Positions 31,007 through 39,333 of a DNA stretch of 64,000 bases are shown here, in pieces. Below the pieces are notes generated by a model. It saw only the letters and a list, made by a program, of their open reading frames with translations, had not been told where the DNA came from and ran no database searches. The position numbers and the translations under genes were made by a program. Within the stretch, counting starts at the first letter, position 1. Every line of letters begins with the position of its first letter. The stretch spans positions 1 to 64,000 of the forward strand of contig DATMNI010000297.1 of NCBI GenBank assembly GCA_035570275.1, in the 5' to 3' direction. Origin of the DNA: DATMNI01 sp035570275. GTDB taxonomy: Bacteria; Acidobacteriota; Terriglobia; Bryobacterales; Bryobacteraceae.

Positions 31007-32703
31007 GCGGCCGCCTCATTAGGCGGAAGAAGCGTGCCCTTCATGTGCTGCACTCGGCCGCGGAACGCGTCGACATCTTCCGCCGCTACGGCGTGCAGGC
31101 CGTACCAGGCGCGCTCGAAAGCGATCATGTTGGCGGCGAAGAGGCCGCGCGCTTCTGGAAAGGTGCGAGCTTTGCGACTGAGTTCCAGTTCGTATTCGCG
31201 ATTGGTTTTGCCGGCGTGAATGGTGACCCACTGCGTGCGGCCCAGCCAGGCGAGGTTGGCCAGATAAAATGCCCGCAGCGCCAGGCGGAAGTTCTGTTCA
31301 TTGAGGCAGCGGGCAGCCATTTCGAGCCACTGCTCTTCGGGCAGGCGGTCTGGGGTGAGATCTTCCTTATCGAGAGGAACGGCGACCGCGGGTGCACGAT
31401 CCGGCGCCGCCTTAGCGCGGTGGGCGCGCCGCTTCTGCCAGGCGAGCCACAGGCCGGCGGCCATCAGCAGGCCGATCAGCAGGTAGATGCTCAAGTGCAG
31501 CGCGGTAACCGGGGCAGCTCCGGCGGCGGGTTCGGGCGCGCCGCCGAACTGGCGCAGCAGCCATTTGAAGAAGCCGCCGAGAGCTTTGCGGAGGCTGCGG
31601 CCGCCACGCTGCAAACTGGCCATGGCACGGTCCGTGGCGTCCACGATCCAGGACTCGTTTTTAGACGAGGCCGCCCGATCGCCTGGCAGCCGCCAATCAT
31701 ATTCGTGGGCCTGGACGGTCTGCTTGATGGCCTGGTCGAGTTGCTGGGGCGACACGGCGGCGCCGCCAGACACAGCAGCGCGGACGGGCAGGGCGATCAG
31801 GAAGAGCAGGGCGGCGGCCAGGGCAACCGCTCCCTTACGGTCGAGCGACAAGTCGCGGCTGTGACTCGCGCGGCTCTGACTTCGAATGCGGCGCAGGCCG
31901 GCGCGCACATCCTCGCCGGTCTCCGCCGACTCGGCGCGGAAGCAGCCTACACAATACACGGCCTGCACAAACGGATCAAGGGCCAGCCAGGAGACCGCCA
32001 GCACCAGGAACGGGAACAGCGGATTGGTGACGAAGTTCATGCCGCTGCGGCTGAAGTCGGTTTCGATGCCGGTCACGATCCGAAAGAGTTGCGGCAGGGC
32101 GGCCAGCACCAGCGTAAAATTGATGGCCACCAGAAGCTGCAGGAAGAGCAGAATGGGAAGGACGGTCCAGTTTTCCCGCTTGGACGACGCGGCGATTTGG
32201 CGCGAGCGCGAGCGCAGTTGCCAGGGGTCGAGCTCGCCACGGTCGGCCAGTACGGCCGCGATCCGGTAGAAGGCCACGGTATCGGCGGCCGTAAACAGGA
32301 TCAGACCGGACAGCGGCAGGACGTAGAGTTTGGTGGCGCCGAACCACGCCTGGGCGGTGATGAGGCGGTAGAGGCGGTGCGGCGTCCAAGGCGAATCGGC
32401 GGCGCCGCTGAGTTGCCGCCGCAAGCGGCCCGCGAACACGGAGCGCCAGCAGTTCATCCAGAGCAGCAGCACAGCCAGCACGCAGGCGGATTCTGCCACG
32501 GTGGATGCCGGAACCCGCGGCCGTGTCACCTGGTTGCGGAAGAGCAGCAGGGCCAGGGCCAGGGGCGCTGCGCCTACCCAGTGGCAGAGCAGGGTGGCGA
32601 GCGGGGCTTGGCGGAGCAGACGGACGGCATCGTCTGGAACGGATGCCGGTGGCCGGTGGCCGGTGGCCGGTGGCTGGAGAGCGCGGGTCAGCGGGTCTGC
32701 CAT
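31003..32703 (-). CDS. DUF4129 membrane protein
   Basis: 566 residues from ATG 32703. Residues 5-25 are the low-complexity PPATGHRPPAS segment from a repeat. Several transmembrane helices lie in the first 280 residues. A cytosolic stretch SQSRASHSRDLSLDRKGAV at about 287-307 is encoded by a REP-like repeat. A further helix (LHLSIYLLIGLLMAAGLWLAW) and the DUF4129 domain at the C-terminus follow (FRLALRAFYLANLAWLGRT, TNREYELEL, FAANMIAFERAWYG). It pairs with DUF4350 and MoxR in many genomes, with transglutaminase-like partners in others. Confidence 0.82.
   Translation of the reverse strand: MADPLTRALQPPATGHRPPASVPDDAVRLLRQAPLATLLCHWVGAAPLALALLLFRNQVTRPRVPASTVAESACVLAVLLLWMNCWRSVFAGRLRRQLSGAADSPWTPHRLYRLITAQAWFGATKLYVLPLSGLILFTAADTVAFYRIAAVLADRGELDPWQLRSRSRQIAASSKRENWTVLPILLFLQLLVAINFTLVLAALPQLFRIVTGIETDFSRSGMNFVTNPLFPFLVLAVSWLALDPFVQAVYCVGCFRAESAETGEDVRAGLRRIRSQSRASHSRDLSLDRKGAVALAAALLFLIALPVRAAVSGGAAVSPQQLDQAIKQTVQAHEYDWRLPGDRAASSKNESWIVDATDRAMASLQRGGRSLRKALGGFFKWLLRQFGGAPEPAAGAAPVTALHLSIYLLIGLLMAAGLWLAWQKRRAHRAKAAPDRAPAVAVPLDKEDLTPDRLPEEQWLEMAARCLNEQNFRLALRAFYLANLAWLGRTQWVTIHAGKTNREYELELSRKARTFPEARGLFAANMIAFERAWYGLHAVAAEDVDAFRGRVQHMKGTLLPPNEAAA
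31824..31878. repeat. REP-like repeat inside the DUF4129 coding region
   Basis: CAACCGCTCCCTTACGGTCG (31824-31843) is identical to 36790-36809, which is intergenic. It is followed by GTCGCGGCT and CGCGGCTCTGAC, also present after the second copy. It is translated in frame as part of a Ser/Arg-rich cytosolic loop. Confidence 0.75.
32641..32677. repeat. GCCGGTGGCC repeat at the start of the DUF4129 gene
   Basis: GGATGCCGGTGGCCGGTGGC continuing for four hexameric units. Same string as 29926-29962; encodes PPATGHRPPAS near the N-terminus. Confidence 0.7.
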
Positions 32704-32999
32704 GAGGAATGCTCCGCGCGCTCGATGAAGAAACTGACGGATTGGCCGGCTGCGTAGAAAAAGAGCCAGGAGAGCAGCAGGCCCCCCAAGAGCGTGGCTG
32801 GGGGCAGCAGGCTTTTCCATGCGCTACGTCTGGCATGGGCGGTTCGCGAGACGGCTGCCAGACAGGTGGCGCATAGCATGCGGGACTCGTGCTCGGTGAC
32901 GCATTCGTGACAGAAGCCGCGGCCGCACCCGGGGCAGCGGCAGACGGCCTCGCGGGCTTCGTGATTCCAGCAGCGCTGTTGCAGCCCGACGCCTGCCAT
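32688..32999 (-). CDS. B-box-type zinc-finger membrane protein
   Basis: 103 residues. The pattern C-x2-H-x7-C-x2-C-x4-C-x2-C (CWNHEAREAVCRCPGCGRGFCHEC) followed by RMLCATC is the bacterial B-box-like zinc finger usually attached to membrane segments. One transmembrane helix follows (LLGGLLLSWLFFYAAG). It overlaps the DUF4129 start by 16 bases. Role unknown; probably part of the same membrane complex. Confidence 0.7.
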   Translation of the reverse strand: MAGVGLQQRCWNHEAREAVCRCPGCGRGFCHECVTEHESRMLCATCLAAVSRTAHARRSAWKSLLPPATLLGGLLLSWLFFYAAGQSVSFFIERAEHSSWQTR

Positions 33000-33006
33000 A
33001 TACGCG

Positions 33007-33984
33007 TTACTCCGAGTACTCCGAGCGGAGCAAGAGTGCGACGCCCACCAAACCGAGCGCCAGACTCACCCAGGCATCGATCTGGCGCAAGAGCACGTAG
33101 GTCGAACTCTCGAACAGCACGGAACGGTTCATACCTTGGGTTGCCGCGGAAGCGGCCGACATCATAAGGATAGCAACGTAAAAGACGAGACCGATCTTGA
33201 CGATGGCGGCGATGGCGAGCCACTTCATTCCCGGCCGCACGATACCTCGATGGTGCTGCAAAAAGACTCCCACCGTAGCTACGACCTCGGCAAGCACCAG
33301 AAGGCTGGCCAGCCACAGCACGACCGCGACCGGAGAGTGCAGGGTGCCCAGCATGGTTACCGAGTTGACGAACAGCAGAGCGACAAATAGGGTGGACCAG
33401 AACGCGCGGCTGCGGGCCGCGGGCCGGGGTGGGGCCGAAGCCGGTTCCGCAGGCGCGCCGGGGGGCCCAATGGTGTAAGCGTCTACGGCTTCGAACCAGT
33501 TGCCCACCAGGCGGCCTTGCACTTCGGCGATGCGCGGTTCCACCTGCGCCAGAAAGCGGCGCGCGGTCCAGGTGCGGTAGACGGACGGCAGCTCATCGTT
33601 GCTCACGGCGGTAAGAAGGCGGCAGCGGCAACTGCGGGCGAATGAGATGTAGAACCAGGCGCAGACCAGGGCGGCGGCGATTAGCCACATGGCGGTGTTA
33701 TCCCACTCCGGGAGCAACTGCCTGCCTTGTGTTGACGAACTTAGGCCAAACGCCGACAGCCAAATGAGTGCCAGGAGCAGCGAGCGCGTGGAGATCTGGA
33801 AGCGCGGGCACTGGGCCACCACGATGGCCTGCACGTCGCGAAACTGGAAACGCTTGTATTCCTCGCGCACGCGGTATGACTTGACGGAGAGCAGATGGTC
33901 GCCCGCCATCCACACGCTGGCGCCGCGCAGAATGCCACGCCGGTGGCCGGGCAGCGGGCGATACCGTTGGCTGGCTTGTGTCAT
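33007..33984 (-). CDS. Multi-spanning membrane protein of the MoxR operon
   Basis: 325 residues from ATG 33984 (overlaps the next upstream gene by four bases). A short N-terminal soluble part (GILRGASVWMAGDHLLSVKS, then YKRFQFRDVQAIVV) resembles a small PH-like strand set. About six transmembrane helices follow in two groups (residues 75-130 and 195-320). No named family recognised. Operon position suggests a subunit of the same envelope machine. Confidence 0.65.
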   Translation of the reverse strand: MTQASQRYRPLPGHRRGILRGASVWMAGDHLLSVKSYRVREEYKRFQFRDVQAIVVAQCPRFQISTRSLLLALIWLSAFGLSSSTQGRQLLPEWDNTAMWLIAAALVCAWFYISFARSCRCRLLTAVSNDELPSVYRTWTARRFLAQVEPRIAEVQGRLVGNWFEAVDAYTIGPPGAPAEPASAPPRPAARSRAFWSTLFVALLFVNSVTMLGTLHSPVAVVLWLASLLVLAEVVATVGVFLQHHRGIVRPGMKWLAIAAIVKIGLVFYVAILMMSAASAATQGMNRSVLFESSTYVLLRQIDAWVSLALGLVGVALLLRSEYSE

Positions 33985-34565
33985 GCCGGGGCCTTCGTCC
34001 GAAGAGCCGCCACCATATATATAGCACCCCATACCCACAGCGCCGTTTCCACCAGTCCGATAATGACAGCCACGACGAAGCGCCAGCGGTGGCGCCGTAC
34101 CAGGCTGATGGGCTGGCTCCATTTCATGAGGGTGAAGACGACCGCGCCCGGCGCCGCGACCAACGTGAAAGGCCAGAACAAAAGAGAGATCAAAGGCGCG
34201 ATCAGCGCGATGGAATCATACAAGGTGCGGGAGGTTTCCAGATTCGCGGCTTTGGCCTGGCCGCTGCCCGCGGCAACGCAGGACGGGCAGAGTGTGGCGT
34301 CGCCGAATGCAACGGCACAAAGCTGGCACACAAAGCGGCCGCACTGCCCGCAGAGGGCGACGGCGCGTTTGCTGGGATGGTCGAAGCAGGCGGCTTCGCC
34401 CTCGGCGGCGAACGCAGCCGGGGCCGGCGCGCCCGCCGGAACCAGCGCGGCGGGAAACGCGCGTACGGTATTCGCGGCACGGCAATGGGTGCAAACGGCG
34501 ACATCGTGGCCGGCCAGTTCCCAGGCTGGAAGGGGCGAATGGCAGCGCGCACAGGGTAGGGGCAT
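33981..34565 (-). CDS. Zinc-ribbon / B-box membrane protein
   Basis: 194 residues from ATG 34565. An N-terminal zinc ribbon (CARCHSPLPAWELAGHDVAVCTHC) and a B-box-like finger (CFDHPSKRAVALCGQCGRFVCQLC, then CPSC) are followed by two or three transmembrane helices (LIAPLISLLFWPFTLVAAPG, VVAVIIGLVETALWVW). Its first bases are part of a 44 bp direct repeat; before that insertion the gene started 10 bases after the RDD stop. Confidence 0.72.
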   Translation of the reverse strand: MPLPCARCHSPLPAWELAGHDVAVCTHCRAANTVRAFPAALVPAGAPAPAAFAAEGEAACFDHPSKRAVALCGQCGRFVCQLCAVAFGDATLCPSCVAAGSGQAKAANLETSRTLYDSIALIAPLISLLFWPFTLVAAPGAVVFTLMKWSQPISLVRRHRWRFVVAVIIGLVETALWVWGAIYMVAALRTKAPA

Positions 34566-35122
34566 AACGGGATCAACGGATCCGGATCGCCGTCTGGGGT
34601 TGACGGAGGGGGTGACATGGCATCTAAATTGATTAGAGCATAGGGCCGGTGTGACGCATCTTTCGAGACTCTCAACAAACTTGGTATCTTCGCCTAAGGG
34701 ATTTAGGTTGTGATGGTTGCGGACGCATATACCTTCTTGGTGACGCATCTTAAGGGTGAATTGTCGAAGATGCGTCACAAGGTTTTCAGGCTGTGCGGTG
34801 GGGCGGACAGGTTGTTGGCCGATGAGGACGACTGGAGTGAGTGGCGACTTGGGTGGAGGGTTGGCCAACGAATGGTGAAGACGCGCACGACGGGCTCCTG
34901 CTTCAGATGTAGCACGGTGGCGAAGGATTTCGGGCTTGCGGGTCCGGAAGTGCTTGAAATGAGGGGGAAAAGAAAGTTGGGTTGGGCGTGCGTGACCATT
35001 TTGGAAGCGGCCAGGCAACGCGCCTAATATGAAATACCTTCCCTATGCCGCTCGATAGCCTGAGCTGACATTGCAGCGGCGCGCGCAGGGTAGCGGCATA
35101 ACGGGATCAACGGATCCGGATC
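34545..35122. other. Inserted or duplicated segment bounded by 44 bp direct repeats
   Basis: Bases 34545-34588 and 35079-35122 are the same 44 bp with two mismatches. Each copy carries the end of the RDD gene, the 10-base spacer and the start of the zinc-ribbon gene, so the 490 bases between were inserted with duplication of the junction. Inside there is no convincing gene. There are three copies of GTGACGCATCTT (34651, 34740, and inverted at 34767-34778, the last two forming a 12 bp stem with 15 nt loop) and CCTAA-GGGA-TTTAGG. Confidence 0.75.
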
Positions 35123-35706
35123 ACGCGAGTATCGCAGATCATGTCGTGCATGGCGCGCTTTTCGGAATCGAACCCGGCGATGATGTAACCGATACCCAGC
35201 GTGAAGGTGCTGAGCATCTTGGCGAAGTAACGCCCGAAGGCGCGGCCCAGGCTGACGGGGCCGCCGCCGGGCCGGACGACCTTCAACGAGAGGGCCATTT
35301 TGCCCGGAGTGGCGCCGAGTTTAGCGATGAACCAACCCTCATACGCTGCCGAGGCCAGGGTGCCCAGCAGCCAGGCGATGCCGACAACGGTGAGCGACTC
35401 GGCGAGGTGAGCATCCAGGTGATTGGGGTCGGGGAAGGGACTGGCCGCCCGTCTGCCCAGCACCACGAATTGCAGGATGGTGCTGAGGACGAAGAGGATG
35501 ATGCTATCGATCAACGAGGCCACGAAACGAATCCAGAACCCCGCGAACTTGACGGCGCCGGCAACGGAAACGCCCTCGCGCAGTTTTTGCGCATAGCCGG
35601 CTTTGCATTCGATGCACACCAGGCGGTCGCCAAAACGGGCGAGGTCGTCAGCCTGCGCGGGGCGGCCGCATTCGGAGCAGAACATGGGTGGCGGAGGCGG
35701 AGTCAT
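35107..35706 (-). CDS. Zinc-ribbon RDD-family membrane protein (first gene of operon)
   Basis: 199 residues from ATG 35706. An N-terminal ribbon (MFCSECGRPAQADDLARFGD, VCIECKAGY) is followed by an RDD domain (FAGFWIRFVASLIDSIILFV, GATPGKMALSLKVVRPGG, SLGRAFGRYFAKMLS) with three to four transmembrane helices. Paralogue of the RDD gene that ends the operon (25542-26357), so the cluster begins and ends with RDD proteins. It is now separated from its next gene by the 490-base insertion. Confidence 0.88.
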   Translation of the reverse strand: MTPPPPPMFCSECGRPAQADDLARFGDRLVCIECKAGYAQKLREGVSVAGAVKFAGFWIRFVASLIDSIILFVLSTILQFVVLGRRAASPFPDPNHLDAHLAESLTVVGIAWLLGTLASAAYEGWFIAKLGATPGKMALSLKVVRPGGGPVSLGRAFGRYFAKMLSTFTLGIGYIIAGFDSEKRAMHDMICDTRVIRIR

Positions 35707-35878
35707 GGCGATTACTTGATTAGAGCACAGGGGACGCACAGGCACGCGGGCCGATATGCCGCTGCTTGCCGGCCTCCATTTGGTTGCCGGCGTCCTCGTA
35801 GCCGGCGAGCGGCCCCGGTTCCGATTCGGCCTCGTCGGCGGCCCCTGCCTGGAACGGGCCTCGGTGTAACCTTGAGGG

Positions 35879-36277
35879 GTGTGCTTGCCTCTTTTCGTCT
35901 ACGGTACGCTTCGCACCGCCGCGGACACTAAGTGGTCGCGGTTTCTGGCTTCGATTTCCCATTTCGACGGTCCAGGCCGGACTCCAGGCCTGCTCTTCCA
36001 GTTGGGCGGATACCCCGGCATGGTCGCCGGGTCACACCACAGTGATGCGTGGGTCATCGGTGAGGTCCATTCTCTGCACCAGCCTTCCTCCGCCTGGCCG
36101 GTGCTGGACGCATATGAAGGATGTGGCCCCGCCGACCCGCGGCCCTACACATTCGAGCGGCAAGTGGTGGACGTCCTCCTGGGCAACGGCCAAACTATCC
36201 GTGCGTGGGCGTACGTTTATTGTCTGGCCACTGAGGACAAGGTGCGGATAGTGTCTGGAGACTACCTTCAGCCGTAA
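35879..36277 (+). CDS. Gamma-glutamylcyclotransferase-like (AIG2/GGCT) protein
   Basis: 132 residues. LFVYGTLR is the substrate loop of the GGCT fold; GYPGMVAG, VIGEVHSL and DAYEGCG (with the conserved Tyr-Glu) follow in order. Enzymes of this fold cyclise gamma-glutamyl amines or glutathione; specificity cannot be read here. It is divergent from the MoxR operon and followed by an unrelated secreted protein. Confidence 0.85.
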   Translation: MCLPLFVYGTLRTAADTKWSRFLASISHFDGPGRTPGLLFQLGGYPGMVAGSHHSDAWVIGEVHSLHQPSSAWPVLDAYEGCGPADPRPYTFERQVVDVLLGNGQTIRAWAYVYCLATEDKVRIVSGDYLQP

Positions 36278-36330
36278 GATTGCAGTCAATTTTCAGTTTG
36301 ACCGGCTATCGTTGTTCACAGGAGACTTTC

Positions 36331-36783
36331 ATGAAACGTACATTCGCGATATTACTGGTCATTAGTCTGGCTGGCGCGATCTTCGCCGCCGAAAAGTCGC
36401 TGCAGTTGAAGGACCTTCCGCCGGCCGTTCAGAAAACCGTACAGGACACGCTCAAGGGCGGCGAGATCAAGAACATCGGCAAGGAGGTGGAGAAGGGCGT
36501 CTCCCAGTATGAAGTCGAATCCATGCTCAAGGGAAAGCACCGCGACTTCAATGTGGATTCCAAGGGCACCCTGCTGGTGGTTGAGGAAGAGACTTCGATC
36601 GATAGCATTCCCGCCGCGGCCAAGGCAACCATCCTGAAAAAGGTCGGCGCCGGCAAACTCGGCATGGTCGAAACCTTCACCAAGCTCGGCACCGAAACCA
36701 TATACGAAGCCGCCTGGACCACCAAAGCCGGAAAGAAGCACGAGTTGCTGGTAAAGGCCGACGGCGCCGAAACCAAGGAATAA
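36331..36783 (+). CDS. Secreted PepSY-like (BLIP-type) protein
   Basis: 150 residues; AGGAGA eight bases before ATG 36331. Signal peptide KRTFAILLVISLAGAIFAAE. Two repeats of about 60 residues with the pattern LPPAVQKTVQDTLKGGEIKNI ... YEVESMLKGKHRDFNVDSKG and IPAAAKATILKKVGAGKLG ... YEAAWTTKAGKKHELLV are the PepSY-like putative beta-lactamase-inhibitor fold. It is probably periplasmic; function unknown. Confidence 0.75.
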   Translation: MKRTFAILLVISLAGAIFAAEKSLQLKDLPPAVQKTVQDTLKGGEIKNIGKEVEKGVSQYEVESMLKGKHRDFNVDSKGTLLVVEEETSIDSIPAAAKATILKKVGAGKLGMVETFTKLGTETIYEAAWTTKAGKKHELLVKADGAETKE

Positions 36784-36789
36784 GTGGTA

Positions 36790-36835
36790 CAACCGCTCCC
36801 TTACGGTCGCGGCTCTGAGGGAGTCGCGGCTCTGA
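36790..36835. repeat. REP-like repeat, intergenic copy
   Basis: CAACCGCTCCCTTACGGTCG followed by two GTCGCGGCTCTGA units. Shares its 20-base start with the in-gene copy at 31824. Confidence 0.75.
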
Positions 36836-36878
36836 TGGCCGGTTGACGCGACGAAACTTCGCATACGAGCCGTCCCGC

Positions 36879-38702
36879 CTACTGCATTTTCGCCGTCTCG
36901 GAGCCGGTAGCATTCAAAGTGAAGCTACATTTTGATGTGGTCCTGCCGCCACTACTGCACACGCCCGACCAGACGACGCCTTTCGAGTCGCTTGACCGCA
37001 AAGTAATCGTGGTGCCGGCATTGAAGTTTGCCGACGCCGTATTGCCGGTGGAAACGCTCAGGCCAGCCGGGGTGGAAGTTACCGTTCCACTGCGGCCGGT
37101 TGCCGATAGCGTAAGTGTCGCGGTGGTCGTGCCGCCGCCGCAAACGTTGGTGACGCCGCCGCCGCCGCAGGTCTGGGGCGAACTGCAACTGCCGCAAGTG
37201 AGGGTGCCGCCGCAGCCATCCGATACCGAGCCGCAGTTCTTGCCCAGAGTGGCACAGCTTGAAGGCGTACAGCTACCGACGGGCGCGTTCACGGTCATGT
37301 TTGCGTTCACGGTGTCTCCCTTGGCCGCGGAAATCTGGGCGAAGACCTGCCCCGCCGTAAAGAACGTCGTATTCGCCGTGAAGGTGCCGCTGGTCTGCCC
37401 GGCAGGCACGGTGATGAGATCCGGCACGGTTACGAAGCTGTTAGTGCTGGACAGGCTCACCAGCGCTCCGCCTGCAGGCGCGGCCCCGTTCAGCGTGACA
37501 GTTCCAATGGAGGCGTTGCCGGCGATCACGGTGGCCGGGTTCAAGGTCAGCCCCGTCACCGCCAGCACGAATGGTCCGCACATACCCGCAACGCCACCGC
37601 CCCCGCAGGTCTGCCCGCCGAGGTTGGTGCAGCCACAGGTCTCCGTTCCGCCACAGCCATCCGGCTGCGGTCCACAAGAGGGGCCGCCCGAACAAGCCAC
37701 AGGGATGCAGCCCGCGGTCACCGTGAGCGGCAGCGTCAGTGACGCCTGTCCCACAGCCCCCGAACTGGCGCCGATGGTGACTGTGATCTGTTGCGGAACC
37801 GAGTTCGCGGCCTGAATCGCAAATGAGCCGCCCTCCGAAGTGAGGCAGCTACCGAGCACGGTCGGCTGGCCGCCCGGGATGACCGAAGCCACGGATGGGT
37901 TGCCGCTCGTCACGCTGATGTTGACTCCACGCGCGGGCGCCATCCGGGACAGTGTTACATCCATCAGGGACGCGCCGCCGGCCGCGATGGTCGATGGGGT
38001 CAGCGTAAATGAGGCCAGCGTCGGCAGTGGGGGCTCTGTTCCGCCGGGGTTTAGCGTCACCACCTGGGGTACCGAGGCCAGTTCGCGCGAGACCCCCTTC
38101 GCATCGGCGTAGGCAAGGTCTGTGGAAATATGCACAGCGGTCGGCGAGGTCACAACCGCACTCGACAAGCCGAAGCTTGCGGAGTTCTGCCCCGGCGATA
38201 GTTGAAGAGGCGGGGCGCAATAGCTTCCCGGCACCACGTCTCCCCTGTCGATCCGCAGATTGACGTAGGAGCCGCCGGGGTGGCTGTCAGTGAGTTGCAC
38301 GGTGACTGCCAGGTCGTCGCCACCGAGCGCGGCGAGGGGCGAAACCGTAATCGGCGAAGGTCCGGCAAAGCACGAATCGGCCAGTGTGCCGGTCGACCCG
38401 TTGGTCAGACAGCCGATGGCACAGGCTTGGGAGAGGGTACAGTTGTTCTGCGTACCGGTCGGCCCCGACTTACATGTATACAGGGCCCCCGATGTGCATT
38501 GAAGCCCATGCGACGTTCCGCCGCACACAACGCCTGCGGTGGGCACGCCCGAGATCGACGCGACGGTGCACGTCTGGACCGGGCTTTGCGCGAAAACTGG
38601 TGGATTGACTAAGCCGACGATGAATCCGCAGACAACCGCCGTGATGCGCGGGAAGAACAGGAGACGGCGGCTGATTGCCGGCTCATACAAACGTAAGATC
38701 AT
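36879..38702 (-). CDS. Secreted protein with Ig-like domains and two Cys-rich GCGG repeats
   Basis: 607 residues from ATG 38702 (GAGAGGTGAGAGC before it). Signal peptide ends at PPVFAQ. Three beta-rich Ig-like regions (for example LTPSTIAAGGASLMDVTLS and LNPATVIAGNASIGTVTLN) are separated by two Cys-rich modules, CIPVACSGGPSCGPQPDGCGG... and CTPSSCATLGKNCGSVSDGC..., each ending QTCGGGGV-x-CG. The first 100 residues carry further cysteine pairs. Likely a cell-surface adhesin or secreted matrix protein; no catalytic motif seen. Confidence 0.75.
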   Translation of the reverse strand: MILRLYEPAISRRLLFFPRITAVVCGFIVGLVNPPVFAQSPVQTCTVASISGVPTAGVVCGGTSHGLQCTSGALYTCKSGPTGTQNNCTLSQACAIGCLTNGSTGTLADSCFAGPSPITVSPLAALGGDDLAVTVQLTDSHPGGSYVNLRIDRGDVVPGSYCAPPLQLSPGQNSASFGLSSAVVTSPTAVHISTDLAYADAKGVSRELASVPQVVTLNPGGTEPPLPTLASFTLTPSTIAAGGASLMDVTLSRMAPARGVNISVTSGNPSVASVIPGGQPTVLGSCLTSEGGSFAIQAANSVPQQITVTIGASSGAVGQASLTLPLTVTAGCIPVACSGGPSCGPQPDGCGGTETCGCTNLGGQTCGGGGVAGMCGPFVLAVTGLTLNPATVIAGNASIGTVTLNGAAPAGGALVSLSSTNSFVTVPDLITVPAGQTSGTFTANTTFFTAGQVFAQISAAKGDTVNANMTVNAPVGSCTPSSCATLGKNCGSVSDGCGGTLTCGSCSSPQTCGGGGVTNVCGGGTTTATLTLSATGRSGTVTSTPAGLSVSTGNTASANFNAGTTITLRSSDSKGVVWSGVCSSGGRTTSKCSFTLNATGSETAKMQ

Positions 38703-39122
38703 GCTCTCACCTCTCGTGAAACGCAAAATTGGTAAGTAATCAGCTAATCGAACTCGGACCGGAAACCCGCCGGGCAGGGGCACGAGTTAGCAACCAATGT
38801 CCCAATTCGGCTCCTTGGGTCGAGGTGCGCTGAGATGCCTTATTGCACCTGCCGGGTTTCTCGTGGCGCGGAATGTGTCGCGTTCGATTCAGTGTAGGGC
38901 GACAATCAGGCCTGAGTATCAAGCCAATGTGTAAACAAGTGGTAAACTCAGCCGAGCCGCCGTTCTGAAACGCGCGCTGCCGTGAAGCGTGGCGGATGGT
39001 ACGGCAAGGCTCCAGCTTCACTATCATTAACAGCACCGTCCCAGTGCCAGGCCGCGAGCGCATTGGGGGTCGTTAGAGCCTACGTCCAGATTTCAGAGTC
39101 GAAACTGTTCGACAATTGGAAG
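38703..39122. other. Intergenic stretch, nothing recognised
   Basis: 420 bases with no convincing ORF, RNA gene or repeat on either strand. It presumably holds the promoters of the secreted protein (minus) and hicA (plus). Confidence 0.5.
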
Positions 39123-39305
39123 GTGAAGGGTAGCGAGTTCCTCCGCAAAGTGAAGACGATCGCAAAGCGGGACAAGCTCGCTTACCGCTGGAGTCCGGAA
39201 CGCGGCGTCGGTAGCCATGGTACCGTTTATCTGGGCGGGCGATTCACCATTGTGAAGGACCTCAAGAAAGAACTCGGTCCCGGCCTGCTGGCCGTCATGC
39301 GATAG
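39123..39305 (+). CDS. hicA: HicA-type mRNA interferase toxin
   Basis: 60 residues from GTG 39123 (VKGSEFLRKVKTIAKRDKLAYRW). The fold is a single dsRBD-like alpha-beta unit. The catalytic histidine lies in GVGSHGTVYLGGRFTIV, the HicA hallmark (GSHGT/GSHHK). The end KDLKKELGPGLLAVMR fits. The frame is open upstream to 38982, but no family similarity exists there. It is followed after 28 bases by its antitoxin. Confidence 0.85.
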   Translation: MKGSEFLRKVKTIAKRDKLAYRWSPERGVGSHGTVYLGGRFTIVKDLKKELGPGLLAVMR

Positions 39306-39333
39306 GATCCGGTATACGAAAGGACACTCTCTG

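Noticed and set aside
34710..35027. Plus-strand ORF of 105 codons in the inserted segment
   Set aside because: No family, no ribosome site, unlikely residue composition; the insert looks non-coding.
38740..39122. tRNA or small RNA near GTTCGATTC at about 38883
   Set aside because: No matching acceptor or anticodon stem could be folded around it by eye.
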